Assembly: GCF_000004075.3 (NCBI RefSeq)
Contig: NC_026658.2
Coordinates: forward strand, 26,338,075 to 26,402,074
Source of the DNA: Cucumis sativus
Lineage: Eukaryota > Streptophyta > Magnoliopsida > Cucurbitales > Cucurbitaceae
Direction of reading: 5' to 3'
DNA length: 64,000 bases
Below the pieces are notes generated by a model. The model ran no database searches. It saw only the letters and a list, made by a program, of their open reading frames with translations, and had not been told where the DNA came from. A program made the translations under genes and the position numbers. Positions 35,960 through 48,300 of this stretch are shown here, piece by piece (position 1 is the first letter of the stretch; each line of letters starts with the position of its first letter).

Positions 35960-37957
35960 TTGCTTCCTAGCTATAACATGATCTTTATTTATTGAAGGAG
36001 AAAAAGAATGGCATCTTAGTGATTCCCTATGTTTGGTAAGTGGTATTTTGCCTTTTTCACCTTTTGGACTTTTGCGTCCTAAACTTGCTTTTGAGAGAGG
36101 TTTGTGTAAATATTCAATTCAATTGATAGACCAGGAATCTTTGATTCTTAATCTGTGCCGGTGCGCAGTGCCTTGGTTACACCAATCATTGATATTTTCT
36201 ATTTTTCTATTTCTGAAAATTAGCTTCTAAATCGCTTCATTCATAAGTTTACATATATTCTATTCTAACGTCCTTAATTACAAAAAAAAAAAAAAAATGG
36301 AAAGCGTTGTCAATTGACACTGTAAATTAGTTCACTGATTTTTAAATTTCCAACTTAGTTAAAAATTAAAATATTTACCCACCAAGAAAAGTGAATATGT
36401 GATTAAAAATTTAGAAGAAACTAAATAAAAAATTGTTTGGAAAGAAATTGGGACTGTGCAACCGTTTGAAGGAGTCCCACTTGTGTAAGCTTGGGTCGAA
36501 CGAGCGTTACAAATGTATAAATGTTAATATACGTACACCGCAATTATTTAAAAACTTATATGTCCGTCGCCACAATCCCAGGTTCTTCTTAACTCTTCTT
36601 CTTGTACTGAAAAAAACTTATCTGTGTAAGAAATCGCTGATGGGGCTCATGCTTGAGAGGAAAAAATAAGACTGTGAGAGAGATATAGAAAGATGCGAGA
36701 GAAATATAGAGGAAATGTGAGAGAGGGAGGGAAAGTGAAGGGACTTGAGATTTGGCGCAAGAGAAAATGGGATTTGAACTTTGGAGATGTGAGGAAAGAG
36801 AGACATGGGAGATGTGAACAGATAAAGATGTGGGCTCGCACGAGTGGCCAGAATCCCATATAATGAAACCCTGTGGTTTAGTTGTTTTGGTTCGGCCAAA
36901 CCAAGGTCAAACCAACCCAACGGTTTGGTTGGGTCATTTTAATATTAACAGATCAAAACTTATCCAAACAGATCGGTCTTTATTAAAATAAGAATATATA
37001 TATATATATAATTAAGTGCAACCTTTTTATACTATTTCAAGTATAGCTCTTATTAAAGACTTGAATGCCGAAGCTTTGAAACAAAATTTTATTTGGATGT
37101 TCAAATAGAGAAAACATCAATACATTTACACATATTCAGAAATTATGATGGAGTATAAAGAGTTTTGATTGTAAAATGGTTGACTTATAAATTGAAATCA
37201 TATTTTTTAAAAATAAAATATTAAATTAGAGATTTGAAGAATGTTTGGTAAATTAGAAGATTAATTAAGAAGGCTAAAAATACAAAATAAGGTTGAAATG
37301 AATGTAGATGAATCATAATTTAGAGAAAATGATTATAATAAGGGAAGTGGAGATTGAGGCTGAAGGTGAAAATGTAAAAATAGTTTGGGATGGTATGATG
37401 GGTCCAACTCTTTTGGAAGAGAAGCAAAAGAAAAAGAACAAAAAAAGTGAAGGATGCAGGCAAGGTTCGTGATGGGTTCCGTTGAAATTGACGTACTTGG
37501 AGCGGAGGCAGACGATCCTGACCACCAAAGTTCAAGTTGGTTGGTTTTGCTTGGGAAACAAGATGGTTTAGTTATTGTCTTGGTCTGCCCTCTGTGTGTT
37601 GACTATTTATTACACGTTTCTTTTTTTTTGGTTACTATACATTAAATAGACCGCGTTGATTGATGAAAGTTGAATATTGGCAAAGAGAAAGAGGTATGTA
37701 TGATTTATGACGCAACTCTCCTTCTCTTTCCTCCTCATCGCTTACCTCACATGGTTATGATTATCACATTTCATTTATCGTAAATTAAAATTGTTTGTTG
37801 GAGCAACACAATATAATCCCAAGGCCTCTCACTCTCATTCCCCCAAACGTATACTACCCTGACACCTCTCCTCCTTCCACTTCTATTATCCCTCCTCGTC
37901 ATATCCCCAAATTAATTAAATTTCCCTGGAAAACGCCGATCGAGACAATCGGTCCTG

Positions 37958-38575
37958 ATGGGCGGGTGTTTCTCAAACTGCCTAATTATTCCCAAAGTCT
38001 CTTCGTCTGTTCCTCCACCTCCTCCTCCTACCGCCAAAGTTATCTCTTTACAAGGACATCTCCGGGAATACCCTGTTCCTATATCCGTCTCCCGCGTTCT
38101 TCAGACCGAAAATTCATCTTCTTCCACTTCCGACTCTTTTCTATGCAACTCCGACCGCTTATTCTACGATGATTTCATTCCGTCTTTGCCTCTCGACCAC
38201 CAGCTCCACCCCAATCAGATCTATTTCATCCTTCCTTCCTCCAACCTCCACCACCGATTGACCGCCCCTGATATGGCCGCCTTAGCCGTCAAAGCCACCC
38301 TCGCCCTCCAGAATGCCTCCACCAACAACCTCCATCTCCCTCATAACAAGGGTCGTCGTCGTCGTATTTCTCCCCTCTTTGATCTTGATAGCCCCAACGA
38401 CCAACAAAACGAACACGAACACGAACATGCCCTCTCCACTAACTCTAACTCCAAGAACAACACCACCTCCTCCTCCGTTAAAAAATTGCAGAGATTGACA
38501 TCCAGAAGGGCAAAAATGGCAGTTCGTTCCTTTAAACTCAGGTTGAGCACCATCTACGAAGGCACCGTTCTGTAA
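37958..38575 (+). CDS. PADRE (DUF4228) domain protein
   Basis: A single-exon gene of 205 residues. It starts MGGCFSNC, a good N-myristoylation signal (Gly2) with nearby Cys for palmitoylation, as in many PADRE proteins. Then come a poly-proline stretch (SSVPPPPPPTA) and the family core: KVISLQGHLREYPVPISVSR, FIPSLPLDHQLHPNQIYFIL and LTAPDMAALAVKAT. The C-terminal third is low-complexity (Asn/His/Glu-rich, HEHEHEH) and ends with a basic segment, RLTSRRAKMAVRSFKLRLS. PADRE genes are typically induced by pathogens and abiotic stress; the biochemical role is not known. The Arabidopsis neighbours At1g76600 and At1g21010 are the likely counterparts. The start is clear because the motif begins at this ATG. 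Confidence 0.92.
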   Translation: MGGCFSNCLIIPKVSSSVPPPPPPTAKVISLQGHLREYPVPISVSRVLQTENSSSSTSDSFLCNSDRLFYDDFIPSLPLDHQLHPNQIYFILPSSNLHHRLTAPDMAALAVKATLALQNASTNNLHLPHNKGRRRRISPLFDLDSPNDQQNEHEHEHALSTNSNSKNNTTSSSVKKLQRLTSRRAKMAVRSFKLRLSTIYEGTVL

Positions 38576-41500
38576 TCGTATGGATTAGGGATTACTTCAC
38601 CCACCGGTTTGCACGAAGAGAGTTTTGGTAAACAATTCAATTCAATTCAATTCATGGTCCATATGATTCCAACTTCCAATTGATCACATTGGGACCTGCT
38701 TTATGTGCGTTCGGATATACACATAACATACGCAGGGCCGGATCTATTCAGGGTTCGAGGCACGTTGGTTCTACATTTGTATATATTACTGTTTATATTA
38801 TATACATCCATCAAATAACATACATGGAATGAACACGGTTGAAGTTCTTTTCATATAACCAGTCGAATTCTTTTTGCCTTTTCTTTTGATTAAACTAATT
38901 AAATATGCAAACCAGAATAGTATTGATTAGTAGGGGAGAGTGGAGCCCATTAAAAGTTCAAAATACAATGTGAATGTGGCGAAGAAGAATGATTCAGAGT
39001 TTGAAGATTGAAGTGGGCGCAGCCAAAGTTGATGGACTTCGAAGACCATGGCATCTGCCCATGCCACCTTGTTTACCAGAACACCACACAATATCTCTTC
39101 TTTCTTCTCTTTTCTGTTCCGTTTGGGTCCAACCCGTTTCCAATTCCTAATTGCATCTGTGTAATCTTTCAGACAATTACTAAATATTATCATTTCTGTT
39201 TCTTTTTTACGCGGAAAATGCAAATAATGTACTAATCCTTATAATTTTGCAGCCCATTGATAATTATAACTATCAAAATGAGTATATCAGATGCTTTTTT
39301 TCTTTTGGATCGTATGCATGTGGTTGTCTTACGAGGTTGGAAAATAACCAAAAAGACCCTTTGTAATATTGAGATAACATTGGACTGTCTTATTTTAGTG
39401 ATACTACGAATACACGGTTCACTTTGTAATTGTTACAAGAGTTGTAAAACGTTAGGGATGATGTGATCTTAATGGTTCGTGTGGAGACATGCGAGTGAGG
39501 TATAAAATTGGACCATATATAAAATGTCTAACTTTCTTTTACAACACCGTCAATCTCTTGATTGATTGAAGAATTAATGTTTCGATAGGATAATCATGTG
39601 TGACTCGATTTTAATTCTAAGTGAGTTGCAAACTTCTATCCATGAAGGTAATTTTTTAGATGATAGTGGTCATATCATCGACAAAGTAAGCCTACCATTT
39701 TAAGGATTTATTTGAGTAGGAAGTTGAAAACGTATTTGCACAAATATGAAATTGACACATTCTCATCTTGAGACTGAGTAAATGAACTCTTAATAATTGA
39801 TTTAAGGTATTAAACAATATGGTCTCACTCTTTCCTTGACCAAATAGAGACTAGTTTATAGTGGGATAAGTTTTTTTTGTTTGCGGGAGATTAGTAGTAT
39901 TTAAAAAAGTTAATTGTAACTACAAGGGTAAAACGATAATTTGACCTGATTGTAGTTACTAAGGTGGACTTAGTGTTGATTGGTTATATATGTGAACATT
40001 GAGAAATATATACAATTTGAAGAGTCACTACAAAAGATTGACCTTTTGCCATTGACAAATTTAATTTTATCGGTATCTCGAAAATTGTGTCGTATTCTCT
40101 TATGTTGATGAAATGTAGTCATCAACATAGGTTCGTCGGAAGAGCCTTTGTCGGTGAAAAAATAGAACGTCAACATATATTGAAACTATCGACGAAAGTG
40201 AACAACTGAAATTAAACTTTACCAACTCTAGAAATTAGCGTCGGTTAAAGGTATATTCGCCAACTACAAAAATGTATATTATGGGCAATTATATTATGTC
40301 ACTGGTGTAGGAATGTCGTTTGCATATCTGTGTATTGCTGACAACGTTTATTGCCGACGATGTAGGTCTACTGTGCCAATAGTTACAAATTGTTGTCGGT
40401 ATATCCATGATATGTCGATCCCTTAAAATAGTGGTGTGGGCATAAGAGTGTTTGTGTTTAGAAATATGTATTTTATATTTGTATTATTTTTTCATTAACA
40501 ATATCCTTTTAGTTTGTACCTAAAAACAACTTAAAATATAGCAAATACGCAAAATTCATTTAATGTTCCAAAAAAAAGTTACAATTGTTTCACACGTAAG
40601 TCACCTAAATGAAGTTCTTAAAACACAAAAAATGGTTCATTACAAAATTAACATAACAAAAACAGTAAATTCGTCCAAAAAAAACAAAACAAACATCATG
40701 TAAACTTTAGATCGACTTCTAGTATGGTTGTAGTGAAGTGATCTCTATTAAAATGTGGATCTGAAAACAAATAAAAATAAAATAATACAAACGTATGCAA
40801 TAAAACTAGTATATTTTGCCATCTACATATACACACACTATATATATACATATATAATTTTAATTTGTCGAAAATCTAAACTTAGAATTACGAAATTTTC
40901 TCTATGACTAAAACAATAACAACTTACAAAATAAAACTAAATAAGTCAACTAGCCAACCTACAAATATGAATTTGGAACATAAGTCTTGACCTCTATAGT
41001 TTATTTTCACGTCCAAGAAAACAACACCTCTACTCATATTTCATCGTACATTTTAGATAAATATATAACGACATACATCTAAATTTATAGTCATGAACTA
41101 TTCTCCACTCCCCATAAGCTTTGCGAAATTTATCTATAATGAATCACAATGTACAAGTAGTAAGTAGATAAAAGTACATTCTCCATAAGAAACAATTCTC
41201 TTTCTTTCTACACACGACCGACTAGTTACAATGAAACACAATGTTACTCTAAAGCAAATTGAACACCCGATCGTAGCCGATGACTAAATTTTCTTTAAAT
41301 ATGAACAATGAAATCACGAAGAAGTTGCCTTACATTCCAAAACCGTATATGAATGAATAGGAAGGAAACCAACAAAACACATTGCAATTTGAGACAAATT
41401 AGTTAACTAATATCTATATTTGAGACAAATTAGTTAACTATTGTTCATGGTTGATAAGTTAACACAGTTGGTTACATTTTTCTAAAACTAGTGTTATTAA

Positions 41501-42057
41501 TATTTAATTTAAACTACTATATCATCTATAAAATTAAACAGCAAACCACCACCAATCATATATTGTAATTAATTATTAATTTAAAACTGTCCACTAAAGA
41601 ACTTAGCTTAAAATAAACGACCACCAAATTGTCTTCAAAAGCCAACACAACATGGATTTAGCTCAACTGACACTTGTATGCACCTGTAGACAAGAGGTCC
41701 CCATACATTTATTACTTATAAAGGGGTCAGGAGAAACACGTACCCGATTCTCACATAATCAATTTTTGCTAGCATGGGTTGTGGCCTCTATAGATGATGT
41801 GTTTGAATCTTACCTAATATAATTATTTTTAGGAAATAATTTATATTTCAATTATGAAAGAAAGGATGATAATTATTTAAACATATTTTTTTGAGTGTTT
41901 ATTATATTTGGATTGAATGATGGGGTTATTGGGTTATTTGAAAACGTAGTGTGTATAATATATATATACACTCACACACGACGGTGTTACTGTGGAATAA
42001 TTAGTATATTTGAAGTCCTTATAATTTAAATTTACCAATTATAGTGTCATAAAAAGC
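38576..42057. other. Intergenic region between the PADRE gene and SKI3
   Basis: AT-rich and without a recognisable gene. It includes the CACTA-like element (40026-40433) and a 23-bp direct repeat 'atttgagacaaattagttaac...' at 41387-41409 and 41418-41440 (period 31). The frames visible near 39000-39500 are short and match nothing known to me. Confidence 0.6.
40026..40433. mobile_element. Non-autonomous CACTA (En/Spm)-like element
   Basis: It begins CACTACAAAAGATTGACCTT, very close to the CACTACAAGAAA... terminus of plant CACTA transposons. The interior has many short subterminal-type motifs of TCGGT/CGTCGG/CCGACG kind in both orientations (about 40068, 40134, 40151, 40231, 40356, 40394). The other end is placed at TAGTG (40429-40433). 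A perfect 3-bp target duplication is not visible (AGT on the left, GTG on the right), so the right end may be slightly wrong or eroded. No transposase. Confidence 0.5.
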
Positions 42058-42162
42058 ATGGAGGCGCTGATGACGTTGTTATCCGGCTCAGTTTATAGTT
42101 TATAGGACGGAGATAATGGATTGAAGTGGTTGCCGAACGAGGCTAGCGAGGTTTTGGTTGGC

Positions 42163-42178
42163 GGGTTTAGGGTTTAGT
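42163..42178 (+). promoter_or_regulatory. Telo-box pair upstream of SKI3
   Basis: GGGTTTAGGGTTTAG is the reverse complement of two overlapping AAACCCTAA telo-boxes. This element is frequent near transcription starts of plant translation and RNA-metabolism genes. It lies about 130 bases before the first assigned coding exon. Confidence 0.5.
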
Positions 42179-42306
42179 ACTCAGATGCACAACAACTTCT
42201 GTTATTGGCACAGCAATGGCACGCTTTCTTCTCTCTTTTGGTCTTCACCAGTTGATACCATATTTCATTCACTTCACTCTTCTGGCCTTTTCATTTTCTG
42301 TAACAG

Positions 42307-45300
42307 GAAGAGATTGCGCTAGAAAAAGAACACGGAGGAGAATCGGAGTCCTCTTGTCTTACAGCAAGACAATTGCAAGAAGCAGTTGACGCTCATCCTG
42401 ATGATCCCTCATCCCATTTCAAACTCGTAATTTTTGCACATATTGGTTTCAACTTCCCCCACCGTTCATTTAATAAATAGCTCAATGTATAACTTCAAAC
42501 GCAGGGGATTTTCATGTGGGAAAATGGAGCAAGCCACGATAAGGCGGCTGCTGCCGATCATTTTCTGAAATCAGCGAAATTAGACCCTGGGAATGCTGCC
42601 GCTTTCAAGTATCTAGGGGATTATTACGCCACATCTTCTGTCGATATCCAAAGGGCTCTCAAGTGCTACCAAAGAGCTGTCAGTCTCGACGTCGACGATT
42701 TCCACTCTGGAGTGCGTCTTTCCTTCTACTTTACATGGTTTATTGCTTCATCTGTATCAGTTTTAATTACGTACTCATTGATAACTGTAATCAGGAAGCA
42801 TTGTGCGATCTGTTGCATCACGAAGGAAAGGAGAGTATAGAGGTTGCCGTATGCAAAGAGGCTTCCTCTAAGTCACCCAAGGCCTTCTGGGCTTTCCGGA
42901 GGTTGGGATATTTGCAGGTTCTCAACTTTTCGCTGCTGTCTTTCTGTTATCATTCTATTTTTTCGGTCATCTCGGTAGTGTCGATCATCATTCATCACCG
43001 CCATTTTGAGATTCCATTAATGATTTTCAAATTTTTGACCAGAAAATTTGTAACGAATGTAAAATGATGATCAATTACTGATCCACCTTATGCCTTCAAT
43101 GGTGAATTATTGACCCACTTTAGATGTTAAGTTAGGATTGACCTTACCTTGTAATATTCGATTTTTTGTTTCTTTTTTTGATAGAAGAAATCTTTGATTT
43201 ATTTTCAACAATGCATACCCATTGTGTGTGCAATTTTATGATCAATGAATCATGTGATGTTTGTAATACACACCATATAAGCATGTTTCCCTCACCCTTC
43301 TCCCCTCCCCACCTGCTCTAATTGCTGATGATGTTGATGGTGTCTGTATCATGAAGATCATTTGAAAAATTTACATTTGGAAGACTGAAAGTAAAATAAA
43401 CCTTCACTTTGCAATCAGTTTTCTCCTAGCTCTATTGTTCTACTGGCCAACTGGCAGGTTTATCAAAATAAATGGACTGAAGCTGTCTCAAGTCTTCAGC
43501 ATGCCATTCGAGGATATCCTCATTGTGCTGATTTGTGGGAAGTAAGCTTAATTTTTGTGAACATTTACTTCCACTGTATTTATTAAGTCCAGCTAATATT
43601 GAACAACCTAACTGTTTTAGGCCCTGGGTCTTGCATATCAGCGACTTGGCAGGTTTACTGCTGCAATTAAGGTGGTTTATTTTGCAAATAGAACTTCTAA
43701 TTTTCATGAACAGAGTTAATTCTCTCTTTTTTTAGGGAATAAGACAGATATCATTAAAGCCTACATTGTTTGTCCTTCTAACAGTCTTATGCACGGGCTA
43801 TTGAAATTGAAGGAGATAGAATTCTCGCTTGGATTGAGAGTGGAAACATCTTCTTGATGCTTGGTTTGTTCAAAAAAGTAAGACTTGTTCGCTATACTTT
43901 TATTTACAGGTTGCTATCTTCCAATCATTTCTACGGTACCTTTTGTTTGCCTGTGTATGGTACTATGGTTGTCGCCTGGACTGGACAATGCTTGGCTTTC
44001 TCTTCCTGTATGGTCTTATGGTTGTTTCCTGGAGAATGGTTGGCTAGCTTTCCCTGATGAACCTGCCTTAGAATTCATTTCAATTTTTCTTTTACGAAAA
44101 GATCTAGAATTGGGGCAGGATGGTTGAAGTTATTGATTGTTGGTTTGAACATTTACGTAAATGACAACATACTTTCTTGCCTTTCAAAACCCAACATATG
44201 GAGCATGGTTGGCTAGCTCTCCCTGATGAACCTGCCTAGAATTCATTTCACTTTTTCTTTTACGAAAAGATCTAGAATTGGGGCAGGATGGTTGGAGTTA
44301 TTGATTGTTGGTTTGAACATTTACATAAATGACAAGATGCTTTATTGCCTTTCAAAACCCAACATATGACTTTGAATTTTTTGGAAAGTATATGGTGCCT
44401 GGTGAGTTGGCTCTGCATGGATTTAGTATGCCTGGGTTTCCTTGAAATTGAGTTTCTTGATTTAATCAGAAATTTATATGTTTTTGTAACCTCTTATATG
44501 TTTCTCAAGTTACTCATTTTATTTGGTCGTGATGCATAACAAATTTGAAAAGGGAGTTGAACACTTTCAGCAAGCTCTAGAGATATCACCTAAAAGTATT
44601 ACTGCACAATTTGGGCTCTCTTCAGGGCTTCTTGGTTGGGCGAAGGAATACATTAATAGGGGGGCATTTAAATGGGCATCCTTTCTATTAGAGGTTTGTT
44701 ATCTAGTATTTAAGGGATAATCTCCTTTTAACATGCTTTCTTTTGTTACTAGATTTATTTTATTGATTCTAGGAAGCATCTAAAGTTGCAAGAGGAAGTA
44801 CTCATTTAGCTGGAAACTCATCATGTATCTGGAAGTTGCTTGGAGATATTCAGGTATGCATAGCTAACTTAGAGTGTTTAGACTATGGCCAAGTGAGTTT
44901 GTTTATGTTTTGTAATGGGAAAGTGTACCTTTTTTAAGGGCTATAGTTCCCGATTCCATATAATGCTTTTGAAGGTCAAAGTAAACTTGGGAGTTCTTAT
45001 TCTCGATGAAGGCCGAACTTATGAGGCAGTATGAGGTGTAGGCCTCATAAAATTCTAAAAATAAAACATCAAAAATAAAATCCGGAAAGTATATTATTAG
45101 CTGTCACTGGTCATAACAGTTTTATAAAAATACAAAATGAAAATAAAGTATTTTTAATTGTCACTTAAATAAAACATAATTTAAATGTTGAGTTTTGGTG
45201 TTCTATTCTAAAAGCACTAATGGACTGGACTACTGCAACTCATCCTGTCTTTTACTTTTAGTATTGTGAACATTTTTCTAAATATTTTTATAGATTAGCA

Positions 45301-48300
45301 AATCATTAGAATTATCCAATGAAACATTATTGAGTCATACTCGGTTCATTCTCATAGATGTATGACTTGGGTTTTGAAAACCACGTTTATACTCTCACTT
45401 CTAAAGAAAGACCCACCAGCCCTGAATTAGGCCCGCATGCTCCCCTTCAGGGTGCTTTTCTAAAAAAAGTTCTTTTTGTTTATTATTTTCTGTTTGTTAC
45501 GAATTAAAATATATTATTCAAAATTCTTTTCTCTTAATAATTTTTTAGAAAATCTTTAATTTATGATTTTGTTCATGAATTATTTTACTTAAAAGAACCA
45601 TCTACATTTTCTCGTGTGTGGCTCACAGAAATTATATCTTTTTGCACCTCGTGCTCAAGTTTGATCCTTCTCTAGTGCTCACGATGTAAACTGTAAACCA
45701 TAGAAGCTTTTTCAAACATTGTTCCAATGCTATGCTAGTATCTGCCTACAATGCTGCGTTCTATTTGTATACTAACATGGAAAAGTGTGATGTGAATTAT
45801 TTTGTCCTGTTTAGCACACGTATGCAAAATGTTATCCATGGATGGAGGACAACTGGGGACAATGCTCAGAATCCTTTAGAACTTCTATCCTTTCCTGGAA
45901 GCAGACTCGCATGTTGGCTTTATTTTCTGCCAAAAGTTCCTATCAGCAAGCTCTGCACTTGGCTCCGTGGGAAGCTAACATTTACACAGATATTGCTATT
46001 ACTTTAGATAATATTTCATCTTTCAATGATAATTCTGGACCTGGATTCAATTCCTGGTATTACATCTATTTAGTCTCTATTCTTTTGATGCCATCATATT
46101 TTTTGGATGCTTATTTTCTTGATTCTCATCCTTCGTGCCAGGCAGATATCTGAAAAGATGACACTAGGGGCCTTGATGCTCGAGGGTGACAATCATGAAT
46201 TCTGGGTGGCAATGGGATGCATCTCTAACCATGCTGCGTTGAAGCAACATGCTTTTATAAGGGCATTGCAGTTAGATGGATCTTTAGCTGGAGCATGGGC
46301 TTATCTTGGGAAGGTATTTTACTTAATGCTGCTTTTAGAATGCCATTTTTATATTAGGATTCTTTTTTCCTTAAATTTTAAATTGAGATGAAAGATGTCT
46401 TCTTGTGAGAAGACACTGAAAGAGAGCGAGGCTTTTGGAGAAGCGACTAGCAAAACAAAAATGAGCTTGGACCACAAATCCTAATGAAAATAAAAAGACT
46501 TACTATGTAAAATAATTCTCAAGTTTTGGTTTTGCATGGTCAAAGCCATATTTCTCTTCAAGGGAGATCAATTATGCATCCCTCATACTTCCTTGAGGGA
46601 AGCCCTAATAAAGGAAGCACACTCAAGGGTTAGCATGGCACTTTGGGCAAGACAAGACCTTTCATGTTATCAACAAGAGGTTTAGTCTCACTTATTAACA
46701 TTAATAAGGAGGCCCCTTTCAAGGGTATAAAAAACATGACCCACAAAAAAGGAGACCCAAAAACTACCAAAAGAGATTCCGATTCTATAAAATCAGACCA
46801 AGATCATAATAACAAAAAGACCTAGTTACTGCAACATACATGGAGACATTAAGTCTTCCGAGCTCCCAATTTTCATCACCCGTTTTTTTCACCTTTCTAG
46901 AAATCCTATTGTTTCTCTTAGGCCAAACTCTCTGCAAAATAGGCAAAAAAACCACAAAAAAGGCATCCTTCCAAAAAGATGAGCTCACCTCCACAATAAT
47001 ACCATGCCCACCTCAATTCCAAGTCAAGCACAAACTGAATGTTTTCAAGCATATCTATTAAATAAATAGGTGCAACAAAATAATAAATTAGAAGAAGAGA
47101 AGGATATGCCTTTTCTTTTTCACCTTTTAGCTTCTTTGTGACTTTTTGTTTGCTTGGATGAAAGGTGATAATCATATATTTATCCCAAAGGATTTGAGGG
47201 TGAGAGGAATTTGAAGGGTTGAGAGAGAAAGTTAAGAGTTAACGAGAGAGAGAGAGGATATGGAATGTTTAGAGAGGAATGTGAATGAATGGGTGAGAGA
47301 GAACCGGAAATAATAGTAGAGTGGAAAGTGGAGTTTTGGAAGGGTGGGGTGAGAGGTATTTTGAGAGAAAAATAGAGAGAGGGTATTGGAAGGAGAGAGT
47401 AATAAATGAAAGGGAAAACGAATAGAATGTGTGAAATTCAGATAATTTATTTAGCATTTTAATTATTATTTATTAAAAAAGGTCAATATGAGGAGAGTAA
47501 ATTTTATCCCTTATAGCTCCTTTCATACATAGTGTAGATTATAAATTCATTTATTTTTAAATTGAGTTGTTTTGTTTCCCATCCCAAACAGGAAAGAAAG
47601 AAGGAAAAAGAAAAGATCATAAGAAATATTTTAAAATAAAATAGTTGCGATAATAAGATCTCCTTTCTTTAAGTAGCTAGTTCATAGGTGTTTCTGATGG
47701 TTGGGACATCTAATCTGCCAGCGAAGTCAGTTGGGCACACCATTTTTCAAATATGTATTTGTAACAAGTGGAAATTTTGGTATTAATCTTTGTTGTTGAA
47801 TCAAGATGTTTGTTGAATACTTTGAGAGAATTGGATGTGGTTAGAAACTGTGTTTTTGGTACATGTACTTCATTCATGAGTAATGATTACTAATATCTTG
47901 ATGTTCTAAACTTGGATGTTTTCTACATTTCTTACTCGTTTCTTTACAGCTATACTGGAATAGGTGCGAGAAGCAATTGGCGAGACAGGCTTTTGATTAT
48001 GCCAGAAGTATAGATCCTTCTCTAGCATTACCCTGGGCGGGCATGTCAGCTGATTTGAACGTTAGGTGAGATATAAATGTTCTTTTTGAGGTGTTTTCTG
48101 TCATGAAGGAAATAGTTGTGTATATTTTCCTTTTTTTTTCCTTTGGAAGGGGGGGTTAAGAACGTTGGACTGGATGCATTTAGTGAGTAGCGTATCACCC
48201 CTTTACCTAAGAGATTTTTACTTGACAGGGAGTCCACATCAGATGAAGCATTTGAGAGCTGTTTGAGAGCTGCACAAATACTACCCGTAATTTTTCTGTC

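Larger units (their letters stand above)
32760..37700. other. Large AT-rich intergenic region upstream of the PADRE gene
   Basis: No gene recognised. It contains (TA)n(TATATG)n at about 32948-32991, a Gypsy-like non-coding stretch (33270-34350, separate entry), (TTTC)9 at about 35586-35622, (TTA)7 followed directly by (TG)n at about 35907-35959, and a purine-rich stretch (36655-36830). Short frames here are low-complexity and not supported. Confidence 0.6.

Noticed and set aside
37795..38172. Overlapping frame upstream of and within the PADRE gene
   Set aside because: The frame lacks family features. The frame starting MGGCFSNC at 37958 carries the PADRE core.
42163..42178. Interstitial telomere array
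   Set aside because: Only two TTTAGGG-type units are present, better read as a promoter telo-box.
46785..46994. - strand small protein in SKI3 intron 10
   Set aside because: It is short, has no recognisable domain, and lies in probable repeat debris within an intron.
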